This document shows, in pieces, positions 18,901-27,123 of a DNA stretch of 64,000 bases (the first letter of the stretch is position 1; each line of letters starts with the position of its first letter). The stretch covers positions 124,001 through 188,000 of the forward strand of contig JAHEZL010000003.1 in NCBI GenBank assembly GCA_023251095.1. Direction: 5' to 3'. The notes under the pieces were generated by a model. That model was not told where the DNA came from. It saw nothing but the letters and a program-made list of their open reading frames with translations, and ran no database searches. The stretch comes from Flavobacteriales bacterium (GTDB taxonomy: Bacteria; Bacteroidota; Bacteroidia; Flavobacteriales_C; GCA-002722245). The position numbers were made by a program, and so were the translations under genes.

Positions 18901-18997
18901 AATCGGTATCGTGATCGGAACTTACTCTTCATTGTTTGTGGCAACACCAATATATGTCGACTTAGAACTCAGATCACTTAAAAAGAAAGATGAGTAG
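15950..18997 (+). CDS. secDF: Fused protein translocase subunit SecDF
   Basis: SecD and SecF are fused into one 1015-residue inner-membrane protein that uses the proton-motive force to pull exported proteins through SecYEG. After the first membrane helix comes the SecD hallmark INLGLDLRGGVSVTLE near residue 83. Next are the large P1 periplasmic domain (with an unusual Ala/Lys/Asp-rich insert near residues 265-325), then VGPSLGLEAIQAG and the RND-type helices with SVDANVLIFERIREEL. The SecF half begins near residue 690 with GFDFGVDFTGGRSYTVR and ends SIHDTVVVFDRIREYK. The charged insert looks flexible and low-complexity. Its stop codon overlaps tatA by 8 bases. Confidence 0.97.
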   Translation: MQNSGVIKFLTIVLVVVCIYELSFTFKSRSVEQEARNQAAGNASKYRDLIKTKESEVVFNFIGAEYTYKECKEREINLGLDLRGGVSVTLEIALENLIQQNAGPNVDKPDFKKVLAKARELKLHSQDNFVEVFYDAFLQLKDAKEIQADKLVSLIKNRNNADKLADAATDADVKKYLLGYADDAIEESFKVLRTRVAQFGIAQPSIKRVGNSGRIMVDLPGVEDIERVKKVLQGSAQLEFWDTYSPLDLKEGIFLSDREANLLELVKKESGAADTAKKAEADKAKQADNALIDNIVNSGAAATPDTAKTAKADTAAKKSQKDEALEHPLLTALHWESKMQGLVAISDTAKVRQYMMLGKTKGLLPRNLELGWSNDAEEIEGKNYHFIYFLRGGQDGAAGLKGDVIKRAVAENDQNSGAPVVSLDFNTTGISDWANLTKISSEMRRPIAIVMDGLVFSAPVARGEISEGRTQISGGADKNPNWNYDLATVLNAGRFPAPVHIVEEAYVGPSLGLEAIQAGVLSFIVAILLVLVYMAFYYGQAGWIANVALFVNMFLISGVLAAFPTVSLTLPGIAGIVLTIGMSVDANVLIFERIREELRAGKGLKLAIDDGYKHAMTAIVDTNLTTTITGLILWYFGSGVVEGFAQTLVIGVITSFFSAIFVSRLIFMALMKKDRILTFGTKLTNTFLVGVKYRIMENRKKAYIFSISLTILALVAFATRGFDFGVDFTGGRSYTVRLEKSAPVDEIATSVSQFFVDDKGNKMIPEVKQYGDDNQFAITTKYLHGLTGDSASLAVETALYNGLKPYITANMTYKDFAGDNEQKTVGVMNANTVGAEIADDIKISAMWAVTFSLLGIFLYVAFRFRKWSFGIGALVSLFHDVVIVMGVFSIFHGIFPFSLELNQHFIAALLTVLGYSIHDTVVVFDRIREYKGLYPKKDPVDLANSALNSTFGRTINTSMTIFVVLLAIFIFGGETIRGFSFALLIGIVIGTYSSLFVATPIYVDLELRSLKKKDE

Positions 18998-19235
18998 TTT
19001 ACTTTTTCTGTCTCCCAGCGGTGGCGAAATAATGCTTATTTTGCTGGTGGTATTGCTTTTGTTCGGTTCAAAAAACATCCCTGATATCGCAAGAAATTTA
19101 GGGAAGGGCATCAGGGAGATCAAAAATGTAACAGGCGAAATTCAAAATGAAATTCGCAAGGGCATGAGTGAAGAAAAAAAACAGGTGCAGGATATCGCCG
19201 ATGAAATCAAAAAGGATGTAGATAATACACTTTGA
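18990..19235 (+). CDS. tatA: Twin-arginine translocase subunit TatA/E
   Basis: This is an 81-residue Tat pore-forming subunit. A short membrane helix (EIMLILLVVLLLFGSK) is followed by the FGSKNIP hinge and the amphipathic helix ARNLGKGIREIK, then a charged tail. TatA oligomers let folded proteins cross the inner membrane. The gene begins inside the end of secDF, so the Sec and Tat components are translationally coupled. tatC is not in the window. Confidence 0.9.
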   Translation: MSSLLFLSPSGGEIMLILLVVLLLFGSKNIPDIARNLGKGIREIKNVTGEIQNEIRKGMSEEKKQVQDIADEIKKDVDNTL

Positions 19236-19258
19236 TTTTTAGTAGGTGATTCCACTTA

Positions 19259-19289
19259 TTTGTTTGATAAAAAATAATTAATACATTTA
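19259..19289 (+). promoter_or_regulatory. Probable promoter of the PorE-like gene
   Basis: TTTG at 19259-19262, a 19-base spacer, then TACATTTA at 19282-19289, one mismatch from TANNTTTG. It lies 33 bases before the ATG at 19322, so this gene may be transcribed separately from secDF-tatA. Confidence 0.45.
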
Positions 19290-19321
19290 ACTCGGTTCTT
19301 AAGACTTAAAAAAAACATCAT

Positions 19322-21403
19322 ATGAATAAGATTTCAGGCTTTGCATTGGTAGTGGTAATAGGACTTTCAGCGTTTCTTTCAGGTTGTTTGAGTTCTAACG
19401 GTGAGGGAGATGAGAATTTCAAAAAAGGCTACTGGAATAAAAGTATTGAGCTTTATAAAGCTGAAATCCCTAAAACAAAAGATAAGGCTGAGGCTGCTGC
19501 AAAAACTTATAATCTGGCTTTCGCTTACTTCCAGATCAAAGATTACAAACAAGCTATTCAATGGTTTGAAAATGCAGAAGCTGCAAAATATGGTGAAGCA
19601 CACCCTGAATTGTTATACTACCTTGCCGAATCTCACAAAGCAAACTGCGATTACGAAAAAGCATTAGTGAAATTCAACGAATACAAAGAAAGAGTTCCTA
19701 ATGACAAAAAAGCGATTAACGGAGCTAAGTCTTGTGAACTGGCGATGGAATGGCAAAAAAATCCAACCCGTTACAAAGTAGAAAACGTAGTTCAGCTGAA
19801 TTCACCAAATGATGATGCAACTCCTGCATACACTTCAAAAGACAACAAAGAAATTATTTTTTATTCTTACCGTAGCGGAGCTACAGGTAAAGGAGAATCA
19901 GAAATCTTAGGTCAGGATTTCCCGGATTTATATGCTGCTTCTCTTGATAAAAAAGGAAAATGGAGTACTCCTGCCTTGTTAGGGCCTGAGGTGAACTCTG
20001 AATTTACTGAAGGGGCGCCTATTATGGATTCTAAATATGGTACTTTGTATTTTTCTCGTTGTGGCGGTAATCCTAAAGAAACCAAGGCACAAGGTTGCCA
20101 GATTTATGAAGCTAAAAAAAATGGAGCTGGTTTTGGTCCTGCTATCGTAATTCCGATTGCTGCCGATTCATTAGCTGTTGCTCAACCGGCTTTAAGTAAC
20201 GATAATAAAATCATGTATTTCACTTCCAATATGCCGGGCGGACAAGGTGGAAAAGATTTATGGTATGTTACTTATAATAAAAAAGACAATGTTTGGGAAA
20301 AACCAACCAACATGGGCCCTGAAGTCAATACTCCGGGTGATGAGATGTTCCCGTATATTCATGCTGATGGTACTTTGTACTTCAGCTCAAACGGTCATGT
20401 AGGTATCGGTGGTTTCGATTTGTTCAAGGCTGCTAAATCACAAGATGGTTTCGGTCCGGTGATCAACCTTAAAGTTCCTTTGAACTCTTGTGGTGATGAT
20501 ATCGCTATTACTTTCGAAGACAAAGCTGAGCGTGGATATATTACTTCTAACAGAGATGGCGGAAAAGGAAAACTGGATATCTGGTCTTTCGTTCTTCCTA
20601 AACTGGAGTGTAAAGTAAAAGGATTGGTGGTTGATCAGGACACAAAAGAAATTGTTCCGGGTGCCAGAGTTTATTTAGTGGGCAGCGACGGTTCTCAGGC
20701 AGAAACTGTAGCCAATGCTGACGGAGGATATCAATTTGATTTGATCGTAAATGTAAACTATGAATTAAGCGCTGCTTCTGATATGGTTCATACAGATGGA
20801 GATTTTATCAAAAAAGGTAAAAAGAAATATTTGTCATCCATCACTAACCTGGTTTCCTGTGTGGATTTATTAGAGTCGAAAGTATTTGATGTGAGCATTG
20901 AACTACCTCCTGTTAAATTTGGTGTGGTTGAGTTGCCAAACATTGAGTACGAATACAAAAAATGGGATTTGAAACCGGAATCAAAAATTATTTTGAGAAC
21001 TTTCTACCAAGAGGTTTTGGCTAAAAATGCTACTGTAACCATCGACTTAGGATCACACACCGACTTTAGAGGTAGCGAACCTTCTAATCAGGTTTTGGCT
21101 CAAAAAAGAGCACAGTCTGCGGTTAACTATTTAATTGAATTAGGAGTTAATCCTGATAGATTGATAGCAACCGGATACGGTGAAAGCAAACCTAAAATGA
21201 TCAGTCCCGAAAACTTCAAATATGTGCCGGCTAAGTATCAGGCTAACTTCCCGATCGGCACTCTTTTGGATGAAAAATATATTACTTCTTTGAAATCGGA
21301 AGAATTAAAAGAAGCTGCTCACCAGTTGAACCGTCGTACAGAATTCAAGTTTATCTGTTTTGATTGGGCTCCGGGCAAAAAAGCAGATTGCACCAATAAA
21401 TAG
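19322..21403 (+). CDS. PorE-like outer-membrane lipoprotein (TPR, beta-propeller, CRD, OmpA)
   Basis: This is a 693-residue lipoprotein with lipobox LSGC (Cys22). Domains in order are: TPR repeats at about 28-150; WD40/PD40-like blades at about 155-425 (for example TSNMPGGQGGKDLWYV and SSNGHVGIGGFDLF); a carboxypeptidase-regulatory-like fold at about 428-500; and an OmpA peptidoglycan-binding domain at about 560-690 (HTDFRGSEPSNQVLAQKRAQ). This is the same order as PorE, a T9SS-associated protein of Porphyromonas that links the complex to peptidoglycan. Bacteroidota often have several such paralogues, so the T9SS role is likely but not proved. It is next to secDF-tatA and ends in a terminator. 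Confidence 0.8.
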   Translation: MNKISGFALVVVIGLSAFLSGCLSSNGEGDENFKKGYWNKSIELYKAEIPKTKDKAEAAAKTYNLAFAYFQIKDYKQAIQWFENAEAAKYGEAHPELLYYLAESHKANCDYEKALVKFNEYKERVPNDKKAINGAKSCELAMEWQKNPTRYKVENVVQLNSPNDDATPAYTSKDNKEIIFYSYRSGATGKGESEILGQDFPDLYAASLDKKGKWSTPALLGPEVNSEFTEGAPIMDSKYGTLYFSRCGGNPKETKAQGCQIYEAKKNGAGFGPAIVIPIAADSLAVAQPALSNDNKIMYFTSNMPGGQGGKDLWYVTYNKKDNVWEKPTNMGPEVNTPGDEMFPYIHADGTLYFSSNGHVGIGGFDLFKAAKSQDGFGPVINLKVPLNSCGDDIAITFEDKAERGYITSNRDGGKGKLDIWSFVLPKLECKVKGLVVDQDTKEIVPGARVYLVGSDGSQAETVANADGGYQFDLIVNVNYELSAASDMVHTDGDFIKKGKKKYLSSITNLVSCVDLLESKVFDVSIELPPVKFGVVELPNIEYEYKKWDLKPESKIILRTFYQEVLAKNATVTIDLGSHTDFRGSEPSNQVLAQKRAQSAVNYLIELGVNPDRLIATGYGESKPKMISPENFKYVPAKYQANFPIGTLLDEKYITSLKSEELKEAAHQLNRRTEFKFICFDWAPGKKADCTNK

Positions 21404-21425
21404 CGTAATAATTTTATATATGGTA

Positions 21426-21459
21426 AAGCATCCCTATTTTTGGGATGCTTTTCATTTTT
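21426..21459 (+). terminator. Terminator after the PorE-like gene
   Basis: A 9-bp stem AAGCATCCC/GGGATGCTT (21426-21434 and 21442-21450) with a 7-base loop is followed by TTCATTTTT. It ends just before the purM ATG at 21466, which argues against the upstream ATG at 21445 as the purM start. Confidence 0.75.
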
Positions 21460-21465
21460 AATACA

Positions 21466-22638
21466 ATGACACAAGATTCAAGATATAAACTGCGCGGGGT
21501 TTCGGCTTCAAAAGAGGATGTTCATGCTGCAATTAAAAATGTAGACAAAGGAATTTATCCAAGAGCTTTCTGTAAAATCGTTCCTGATATTTTAGGCGGC
21601 GATGAAAAATATTGCAACATCATGCATGCCGATGGTGCCGGAACGAAATCATCTCTGGCTTATTTGTACTGGAAAGAAACCGGTGATTTATCTGTTTGGA
21701 GAGGTATTGCCCAGGATGCGGTCATCATGAATATTGATGATTTGCTATGCGTAGGCGCAACAAATGGAATTTTGTTGTCCTCTACCATAGGAAGAAATAA
21801 AAGCCTGGTTTCCGGCGAAGTAATTTCTGCCATCATCAACGGAACAGAAGAAGTGTTGCAGGATTTAAGAGACAATGGCATCGGTATCTATTCTACAGGC
21901 GGTGAAACAGCTGATGTGGGGGATTTAGTGAGAACGCTAATTGTGGATTCCACTGTGACCTGCCGAATGAAACGCGAAGATGTGGTGACGAATGAAAAAT
22001 TCAAAGGAGGACAAGTAATTGTTGGCATGGCCTCTTTCGGTCAGGCCAGCTACGAAAAAGAATACAACGGCGGAATGGGTAGTAACGGATTAACCTCTGC
22101 GCGTCACGATGTTTTCAATAAATTATTGGCGAAAAAATATCCTGAAAGTTTTGATCCGGGTGTTCCTGAAGATTTGATTTATTCAGGTAAATACAATTTA
22201 ACAGATACTAAAGATGGCGTGCCGACCAACATTGGTAAATTAGTTTTATCACCAACACGCACTTATGCTCCTGTAATGAAAAAAGTGCTGGAAGAATATC
22301 GTTCGGTGATTGGTGGATTGGTGCATTGCAGCGGTGGTGCACAAACCAAAGTACTGCATTTTATCCAGGATTTAAAGGTGGTGAAAAACAACCTTTTTCC
22401 ATTGCCTCCGCTCTTCAAAATCATTCAGGAAGAAAGCGGTACTTCATGGGAAGAAATGTACAAAGTGTTCAACATGGGACACCGCATGGAAGTTTACATC
22501 GACGAAAAATATGCGCAAGGCATTATTGATATAGCTAAGAGTTTTAATATCGACGCGAAAGTGATTGGTTACTGTGAATCGTTCACGGGCAAGCAAGTGC
22601 AGGTGGAATCAGCGTTCGGAAAGTTTATTTACGGTTAA
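21466..22638 (+). CDS. purM: Phosphoribosylformylglycinamidine cyclo-ligase (AIR synthase)
   Basis: PurM closes the imidazole ring, turning FGAM into AIR in purine synthesis with ATP. The start at 21466 (MTQDSRYKLRGVSASKEDVH) is chosen because an ATG seven codons upstream lies inside the previous gene's terminator hairpin. Visible family features are HADGAGTKSSLAY near residue 53, the metal and ATP segment DAVIMNIDDLLCVGA near 88, STGGETADVGD near 143, and GGLVHCSGGAQTKVLHF near 285. It has 390 residues, like other Bacteroidota PurM proteins. It is followed 4 bases later by prfA. Confidence 0.95.
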   Translation: MTQDSRYKLRGVSASKEDVHAAIKNVDKGIYPRAFCKIVPDILGGDEKYCNIMHADGAGTKSSLAYLYWKETGDLSVWRGIAQDAVIMNIDDLLCVGATNGILLSSTIGRNKSLVSGEVISAIINGTEEVLQDLRDNGIGIYSTGGETADVGDLVRTLIVDSTVTCRMKREDVVTNEKFKGGQVIVGMASFGQASYEKEYNGGMGSNGLTSARHDVFNKLLAKKYPESFDPGVPEDLIYSGKYNLTDTKDGVPTNIGKLVLSPTRTYAPVMKKVLEEYRSVIGGLVHCSGGAQTKVLHFIQDLKVVKNNLFPLPPLFKIIQEESGTSWEEMYKVFNMGHRMEVYIDEKYAQGIIDIAKSFNIDAKVIGYCESFTGKQVQVESAFGKFIYG

Positions 22639-22642
22639 GATC

Positions 22643-23728
22643 ATGAAGGATTTATTAGGCAAATTACATAGCATTAAGTTACGTTACGATGAGGTAGGGG
22701 AGCAGTTGACTGTTCCCGATGTCATCAGCGATCAAAAGCGCTACACCCAATACAGCAAGGAATACAAAGAATTAAAACCTTTGGTAGATGCTTACGAAGA
22801 GTTTAAAAATGTAACCGATAATATCGAGTCGTCCAAAGAACTTTTGAAAACCGAAACCGATCCCGATTTTATTGAAATGGCAAAGGCGGAATTGTATGAG
22901 CTGGAAGCCCGAAAAAATCAGATGGAAGAAGATATTAAGTTCATGCTGATTCCCAAGGATCCGGAAGATAACAAAAATGCAATTATTGAAATTCGCGCCG
23001 GAACCGGTGGCGATGAGGCTTGTATTTTTGTGGAAGATATTTACCGTATGTACACCATGTTTTTCAAAAACAAAGGCTGGCAGGTGGAATTGATTAACTC
23101 CAATCCGGGTGGAACAAAAGGACTCAAGGAAATTTCAATGAGTATTACCGGTGAAAATATTTACGGTGAGCTGAAATTTGAATCGGGTGTGCACCGCGTG
23201 CAACGTATTCCTGAAACGGAATCACAAGGCCGTGTGCATACTTCTGCGATTACTGTGGCCATCTTGCCTGAAATTGAAGAAGTGGATTTCGTCCTCAATA
23301 TGGGCGACGTTAAAAAAGATACTTTCCGTGCATCGGGAGCAGGTGGTCAGCACGTTAATAAAACGGAGTCGGCCATTCGTTTAACGCATTTACCTACAGG
23401 GACTGTGGTGGAGTGTCAGGACGGTCGTTCACAACACAAAAACTTTGAACAGGCGCTCTCTGTTTTACGTGCGCGTTTGTACCAGGCAGAAGCCGATAAA
23501 TTGCATGCAGTGCGTGCAGCACATCGTAAATCATTGGTTTCTTCTGGTGACAGATCTGCAAAGATCCGTACCTACAATTATCCGCAGGGACGTATCACCG
23601 ATCACCGCATCGGAAAAACAATTTACAATCTTCCGGCTTTCATGAATGGCGATATCGACGATATGATTGAATCATTGAAAGTGGCTGAAAATACTGAGAA
23701 ATTAAAAGAAGGAACGGGTACGTTCTAA
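22643..23728 (+). CDS. prfA: Peptide chain release factor 1
   Basis: RF1 releases the finished chain at UAA and UAG codons. The ATG at 22643 (MKDLLGKLHSIKLRYDEV) gives the family length of 361 residues; a longer reading from 22565 would run back into purM. The codon-recognition tripeptide is P-E-T in HRVQRIPETESQGRVHTS, corresponding to the PxT of RF1. The catalytic GGQ is in SGAGGQHVNKTESA near residue 235. No frameshift element is present; programmed frameshifting belongs to RF2. pyrF follows after 6 bases. Confidence 0.96.
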   Translation: MKDLLGKLHSIKLRYDEVGEQLTVPDVISDQKRYTQYSKEYKELKPLVDAYEEFKNVTDNIESSKELLKTETDPDFIEMAKAELYELEARKNQMEEDIKFMLIPKDPEDNKNAIIEIRAGTGGDEACIFVEDIYRMYTMFFKNKGWQVELINSNPGGTKGLKEISMSITGENIYGELKFESGVHRVQRIPETESQGRVHTSAITVAILPEIEEVDFVLNMGDVKKDTFRASGAGGQHVNKTESAIRLTHLPTGTVVECQDGRSQHKNFEQALSVLRARLYQAEADKLHAVRAAHRKSLVSSGDRSAKIRTYNYPQGRITDHRIGKTIYNLPAFMNGDIDDMIESLKVAENTEKLKEGTGTF

Positions 23729-23734
23729 TGCAAG

Positions 23735-24553
23735 ATGACACGACAAGAACTCTTTCAAAACATAATTCAAAAAAAATCTTTTCTCTGTGTTGGTTTAGAT
23801 CCCGACATCAAAAAAATCCCGAAATTCCTTCTTGATTTTGAAGATCCTATTTTTGAATTCAACAAAAGAATCATCGACGCAACAAAAGATTTTTGCGTTT
23901 CATACAAGCCAAATACTGCGTTTTACGAGGCTTTGGGCGAAAAGGGTTGGGAGAGTCTGCGCAAAACTTTAGAGTATATTCCAAAAAATATTTTCACCAT
24001 CGCCGATGCTAAACGTGGCGATATAGGCAATACTTCTCAATTGTATGCGAAAGCATTTTTTGAAAATCTCAATGCCGATTCTTTAACTATCGCTCCCTAC
24101 ATGGGCGAGGATTCCGTGAAGCCTTTTATGTATCCGGGGAAATTTGTGATTGTTTTAGGACTCACTTCTAATCCCGGTGCTGCCGATTTTGAAATGCTGT
24201 ATTTACAGGATGGAACACAGTTGTTTGAAAAAGTTCTTCAAAAAACTTGTGAGTGGGGAACTGCCGATAATCTCATGTTTGTAGTAGGTGCCACACGTCC
24301 GCAAATGCTGGAAAAAGTTAGAGCAATAGCGCCAGAACATTTTCTTTTAATTCCCGGTGTTGGTGCACAAGGAGGTTCGTTAGCAGATGTTTTTAAATAT
24401 GGTGCAACTTCACAAGCCGGCTTATTAATCAATGCTTCCCGCAGTATTATTTATGCTTCCACCGGAAATGATTTTGCTGAAAAAGCAGGAGAAGAAGCAA
24501 TGAAATTGCAAGGAGAAATGGAAGTTTTGTTGCGTTCTAAAAAACTAATTTAA
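23735..24553 (+). CDS. pyrF: Orotidine-5'-phosphate decarboxylase, type 2
   Basis: PyrF decarboxylates OMP to UMP, the last step of pyrimidine synthesis. The 272-residue protein starts with CVGLDPDIKKIP and carries the catalytic Asp-Lys-Asp pattern in FTIADAKRGDIGNTS near residue 90. This form of the motif and the length mark the long type 2 (subfamily) enzyme. The phosphate-binding region is LIPGVGAQGG followed by NASRSIIYAS. It is last in the purM-prfA-pyrF transcript, so purine, pyrimidine and translation genes are combined. A long palindrome follows at 24558. Confidence 0.95.
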   Translation: MTRQELFQNIIQKKSFLCVGLDPDIKKIPKFLLDFEDPIFEFNKRIIDATKDFCVSYKPNTAFYEALGEKGWESLRKTLEYIPKNIFTIADAKRGDIGNTSQLYAKAFFENLNADSLTIAPYMGEDSVKPFMYPGKFVIVLGLTSNPGAADFEMLYLQDGTQLFEKVLQKTCEWGTADNLMFVVGATRPQMLEKVRAIAPEHFLLIPGVGAQGGSLADVFKYGATSQAGLLINASRSIIYASTGNDFAEKAGEEAMKLQGEMEVLLRSKKLI

Positions 24554-24557
24554 TTTC

Positions 24558-24624
24558 CCCACAGATTTCACAGATTTACGCAGAGAGAAATTTAAAATCA
24601 GTGGAGATCTGTGAAATCTGTGGG
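24558..24624. repeat. Perfect 18-bp inverted repeat between pyrF and the DUF2851 gene
   Basis: The arms CCCACAGATTTCACAGAT (24558-24575) and its exact complement (24607-24624) flank a 31-base loop. The left arm starts 4 bases after the pyrF stop. Similar CACAGATT-type palindromes are, from memory, scattered between genes in several bacterial genomes. There is a short A-run but no T-tract after the right arm. Confidence 0.75.
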
Positions 24625-24679
24625 AAAAAATTCTATCTTCGTTTCAACTAAACATTCTGAATAAGAAAAAATTTATTTA

Positions 24680-25978
24680 ATGCAAGAAAAGGTGCTTCAC
24701 TATTTGTGGAAGTATCGGCTATTTGACGCGTCTGACCTGCATAGCGGCGATGGGCAGAAGCTTGAAGTGTATTCCGTCGGGACCCACAATACGGATAAAG
24801 GCGGTCCCGATTTTTTGAATGCGCACATCAAAATTGGCGATACTCACTGGTATGGAAATATTGAGCTTCATCTCAAAAGTTCCGATTGGATTTTACATCA
24901 ACACCACTCTGATTCAAAATATGAATCGGTGATATTGCATGTGGTGTGGGAAGCCGATAAACTCATTTATACAAAATCAGAAAAACCTTTGCCTTCTCTG
25001 AATTTGAGGGTTTATGTGCCTCCGAAAATATTGGAATGCATGGAGGGTTTTTCTTCCTCTTCCGAAGTGATTGCCTGTAAAGGGTTGCTCTCTTCCGTTC
25101 CTGAATTGAAAAGAAAAATATTTCTCGACAGTATTTTAATTGATCGCATTCAACGCAAAAAAAATATTTTAAAAAGTGATTTTTTGCGTTTGAATAAAAA
25201 CTGGGACCACCTTACTTTACTATCCATTGCAAAGGTTTTGGGTTTACAGCACAATAGCGATTCTTTTGAAGGATTGATTGCTTCTTTGCCTATTGAAGTG
25301 TTGTATAAAAACAATGACAATGAGATTTTTCTGGAAGCTATTTTGTTCGGACAAGCGGGATTTTTAACAGAAAATTATCAGGATAAATATCCTTCGATGT
25401 TAAAGGAGAATTTTATTTTTCTTCAAAAAAAACACGAATTGAATCCGCTCCGTTTTTCGCAATGGCAATGGTTTCGTATTCGTCCCGCTTCTTTTCCTTC
25501 CTTGCGAATAGCACAATTGTCGGGGTTTTTATTGAATCGTCACAATTTTTTTTCGGAGCTCACAAAGATCTCTTCCATAAAAGAGTTTTATTCTTATTTC
25601 ACATTTCCGCTCTCTAAATATTGGGAAAACCATTATCATTTTGATCAGCTCACGACAAAACAAAACCATCAGCTCACTCATGAAATTATCGATAAAATTA
25701 TCATCAATGCCTTGGTGCCTCTTTTGTTTTTAAGAGCGGAATTGAATTCGGAAGCAGATTTAAAAGAAAAGGCACTTTCTTTTTTAGGAGAATTAAAGCC
25801 GGAAGACAATAAAATTCTGAATCGCTGGCAAAATGCCGGAATAGCGTCGGAAAGTGCCATGGATTCCCAGTCGCTGATAGAGTTGTACAATGAGTTCTGC
25901 TCTCAAAAAAAATGTTTAAATTGCGCTATCGGACATTCGATTTTTAAAAACGCACATAACCATGCTGGAACGATTTAG
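24680..25978 (+). CDS. DUF2851 family protein
   Basis: This is a 432-residue protein of a family found mainly in Bacteroidota whose function is, as far as I know, not established. Recognisable blocks are the start QEKVLHYLWKYRLFD, GGPDFLNAHIKIGDTHWYGNIELHLKSSDW near residue 40, and VILHVVWEAD. The latter segments carry conserved acidic, His and Glu-x-His residues reminiscent of nuclease-like folds, but I cannot show activity. It is cytoplasmic. The last 17 bases overlap the PspC gene. It opens a run of closely spaced genes reaching 31215. Confidence 0.85.
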   Translation: MQEKVLHYLWKYRLFDASDLHSGDGQKLEVYSVGTHNTDKGGPDFLNAHIKIGDTHWYGNIELHLKSSDWILHQHHSDSKYESVILHVVWEADKLIYTKSEKPLPSLNLRVYVPPKILECMEGFSSSSEVIACKGLLSSVPELKRKIFLDSILIDRIQRKKNILKSDFLRLNKNWDHLTLLSIAKVLGLQHNSDSFEGLIASLPIEVLYKNNDNEIFLEAILFGQAGFLTENYQDKYPSMLKENFIFLQKKHELNPLRFSQWQWFRIRPASFPSLRIAQLSGFLLNRHNFFSELTKISSIKEFYSYFTFPLSKYWENHYHFDQLTTKQNHQLTHEIIDKIIINALVPLLFLRAELNSEADLKEKALSFLGELKPEDNKILNRWQNAGIASESAMDSQSLIELYNEFCSQKKCLNCAIGHSIFKNAHNHAGTI

Positions 25979-26186
25979 AAATATTATTGAAGTAAGCGTA
26001 TTTGGAGTTTGTTCTTTTTGGGGAAGTAAATTGGGTATTGAAACCAGCAGAATCAGAATTTTCTTTATTTACATTTCCTTTCTCACTTTGGGATCTCCGG
26101 TAGTCATCTATTTGTTAATGGCGTTTTCGCTGGAGTACAAGAGATGGTTCAATAGTTTTAAAAGAAGAAATATCTGGCATTTGTAA
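25962..26186 (+). CDS. PspC-domain small membrane protein
   Basis: This is a 74-residue protein with one PspC-like domain: an N-terminal amphipathic part (GVCSFWGSKLGIETSRIRIFFIYISFL) and one clear membrane helix (TLGSPVVIYLLMAFSLEYK). PspC proteins sense or respond to inner-membrane stress. There is no DUF or LiaF-like extension, so it is a minimal form. It overlaps the DUF2851 gene by 17 bases, and this pairing suggests that the two are made together. Confidence 0.75.
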   Translation: MLERFRNIIEVSVFGVCSFWGSKLGIETSRIRIFFIYISFLTLGSPVVIYLLMAFSLEYKRWFNSFKRRNIWHL

Positions 26187-26196
26187 TTGATATAAA

Positions 26197-27123
26197 ATGA
26201 AGATGAAAATTGTAATTACGGGATCAAACGGTTTATTGGGACAAAAACTTTTGTATTTACTCAAGAACAGAAAAGAAGTTGAAATTTTTGCATTGGCCCG
26301 CGGCGAAAATCGTTTGCCGGCGGATAAAGGATATACCTACGAAGCCGTTGATATCGGTGAAGAGAAGGAAGTAGAGCAAGTGATGGCAAAAATTCAACCT
26401 GATGTTATTATCAATACTGCTGCCATGACCAACGTGGATATTTGTGAAAGCAAACGCGAAGAATGCTGGAAAGCAAATGTGGATGCAGTAAAATATTTAA
26501 CCAAAGCTGCCGAGAAATATAATTCACATTTGATTCATGTTTCCACTGATTTTATTTTCGATGGAAATCCCAATGCCAAACGGGAGCGTTACCTCGAAGA
26601 TGATTTTCCTAATCCGGTAAATTATTACGGCGATTCAAAACTGGCTGCTGAGAGCATAGTGAAAAAATCCAATTGCAAATGGGCCATTGCCCGCACCAGT
26701 TTAGTTTACGGTATTGGTGTGAATATGAGCAGAACCAATATTGTACTGTGGGCAAAAGGAGAATTGGAAAAAGGAAAACAAATTAATGTGGTGGATGATC
26801 AGTTTCGTTCTCCCACTCTGGTAGAAGATTTAGCTCAGGCTTGTGTGTTGATTGCCGATAAACAGGCCGATGGGGTTTTCCATATTTCAGGAAGAAATTA
26901 CATGAGTATTTACGACATGGCTCTGCAAATTGCGGAGTTTTATAATTTTGATCCGTCGTTGGTAAAGTCTGTTAACACAGGTGCTTTGAAGCAAGCTGCG
27001 GTTCGTCCGCCTAAAACAGGATTTATTATTGATAAGGCTTGTTCGGTTTTGGGTTACCATCCGCATTCCTTTGAAGAAGGAATTATGATTTTAGATCATC
27101 AAATGAAAATAATGCCGAAGTGA
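26197..27123 (+). CDS. NAD(P)-dependent SDR reductase, RmlD-like
   Basis: This is a 308-residue extended short-chain dehydrogenase of the dTDP-4-dehydrorhamnose reductase (RmlD) type. The N-terminal cofactor loop is VITGSNGLLGQKL, with INTAAMTNVDICE near residue 70 and the catalytic YxxxK as YYGDSK near 148. The last part includes DDQFRSPTLVEDLAQA. No other rhamnose genes are nearby, so it may act on a different nucleotide sugar. An internal ATG at 26203 is an alternative start. The next gene's GTG start overlaps its stop codon. Confidence 0.8.
   Translation: MKMKIVITGSNGLLGQKLLYLLKNRKEVEIFALARGENRLPADKGYTYEAVDIGEEKEVEQVMAKIQPDVIINTAAMTNVDICESKREECWKANVDAVKYLTKAAEKYNSHLIHVSTDFIFDGNPNAKRERYLEDDFPNPVNYYGDSKLAAESIVKKSNCKWAIARTSLVYGIGVNMSRTNIVLWAKGELEKGKQINVVDDQFRSPTLVEDLAQACVLIADKQADGVFHISGRNYMSIYDMALQIAEFYNFDPSLVKSVNTGALKQAAVRPPKTGFIIDKACSVLGYHPHSFEEGIMILDHQMKIMPK

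Noticed and set aside
18990-18997. Possible frameshift joining secDF and tatA
   Set aside because: Both proteins are complete; the overlap is a normal coupled start.
21445-21465. Earlier ATG for purM
   Set aside because: It lies in the terminator hairpin of the previous gene and adds residues absent from the family.
22565-22642. Upstream extension of prfA into purM
   Set aside because: The extension reads purM codons in another frame; the ATG at 22643 gives the standard RF1 N-terminus.
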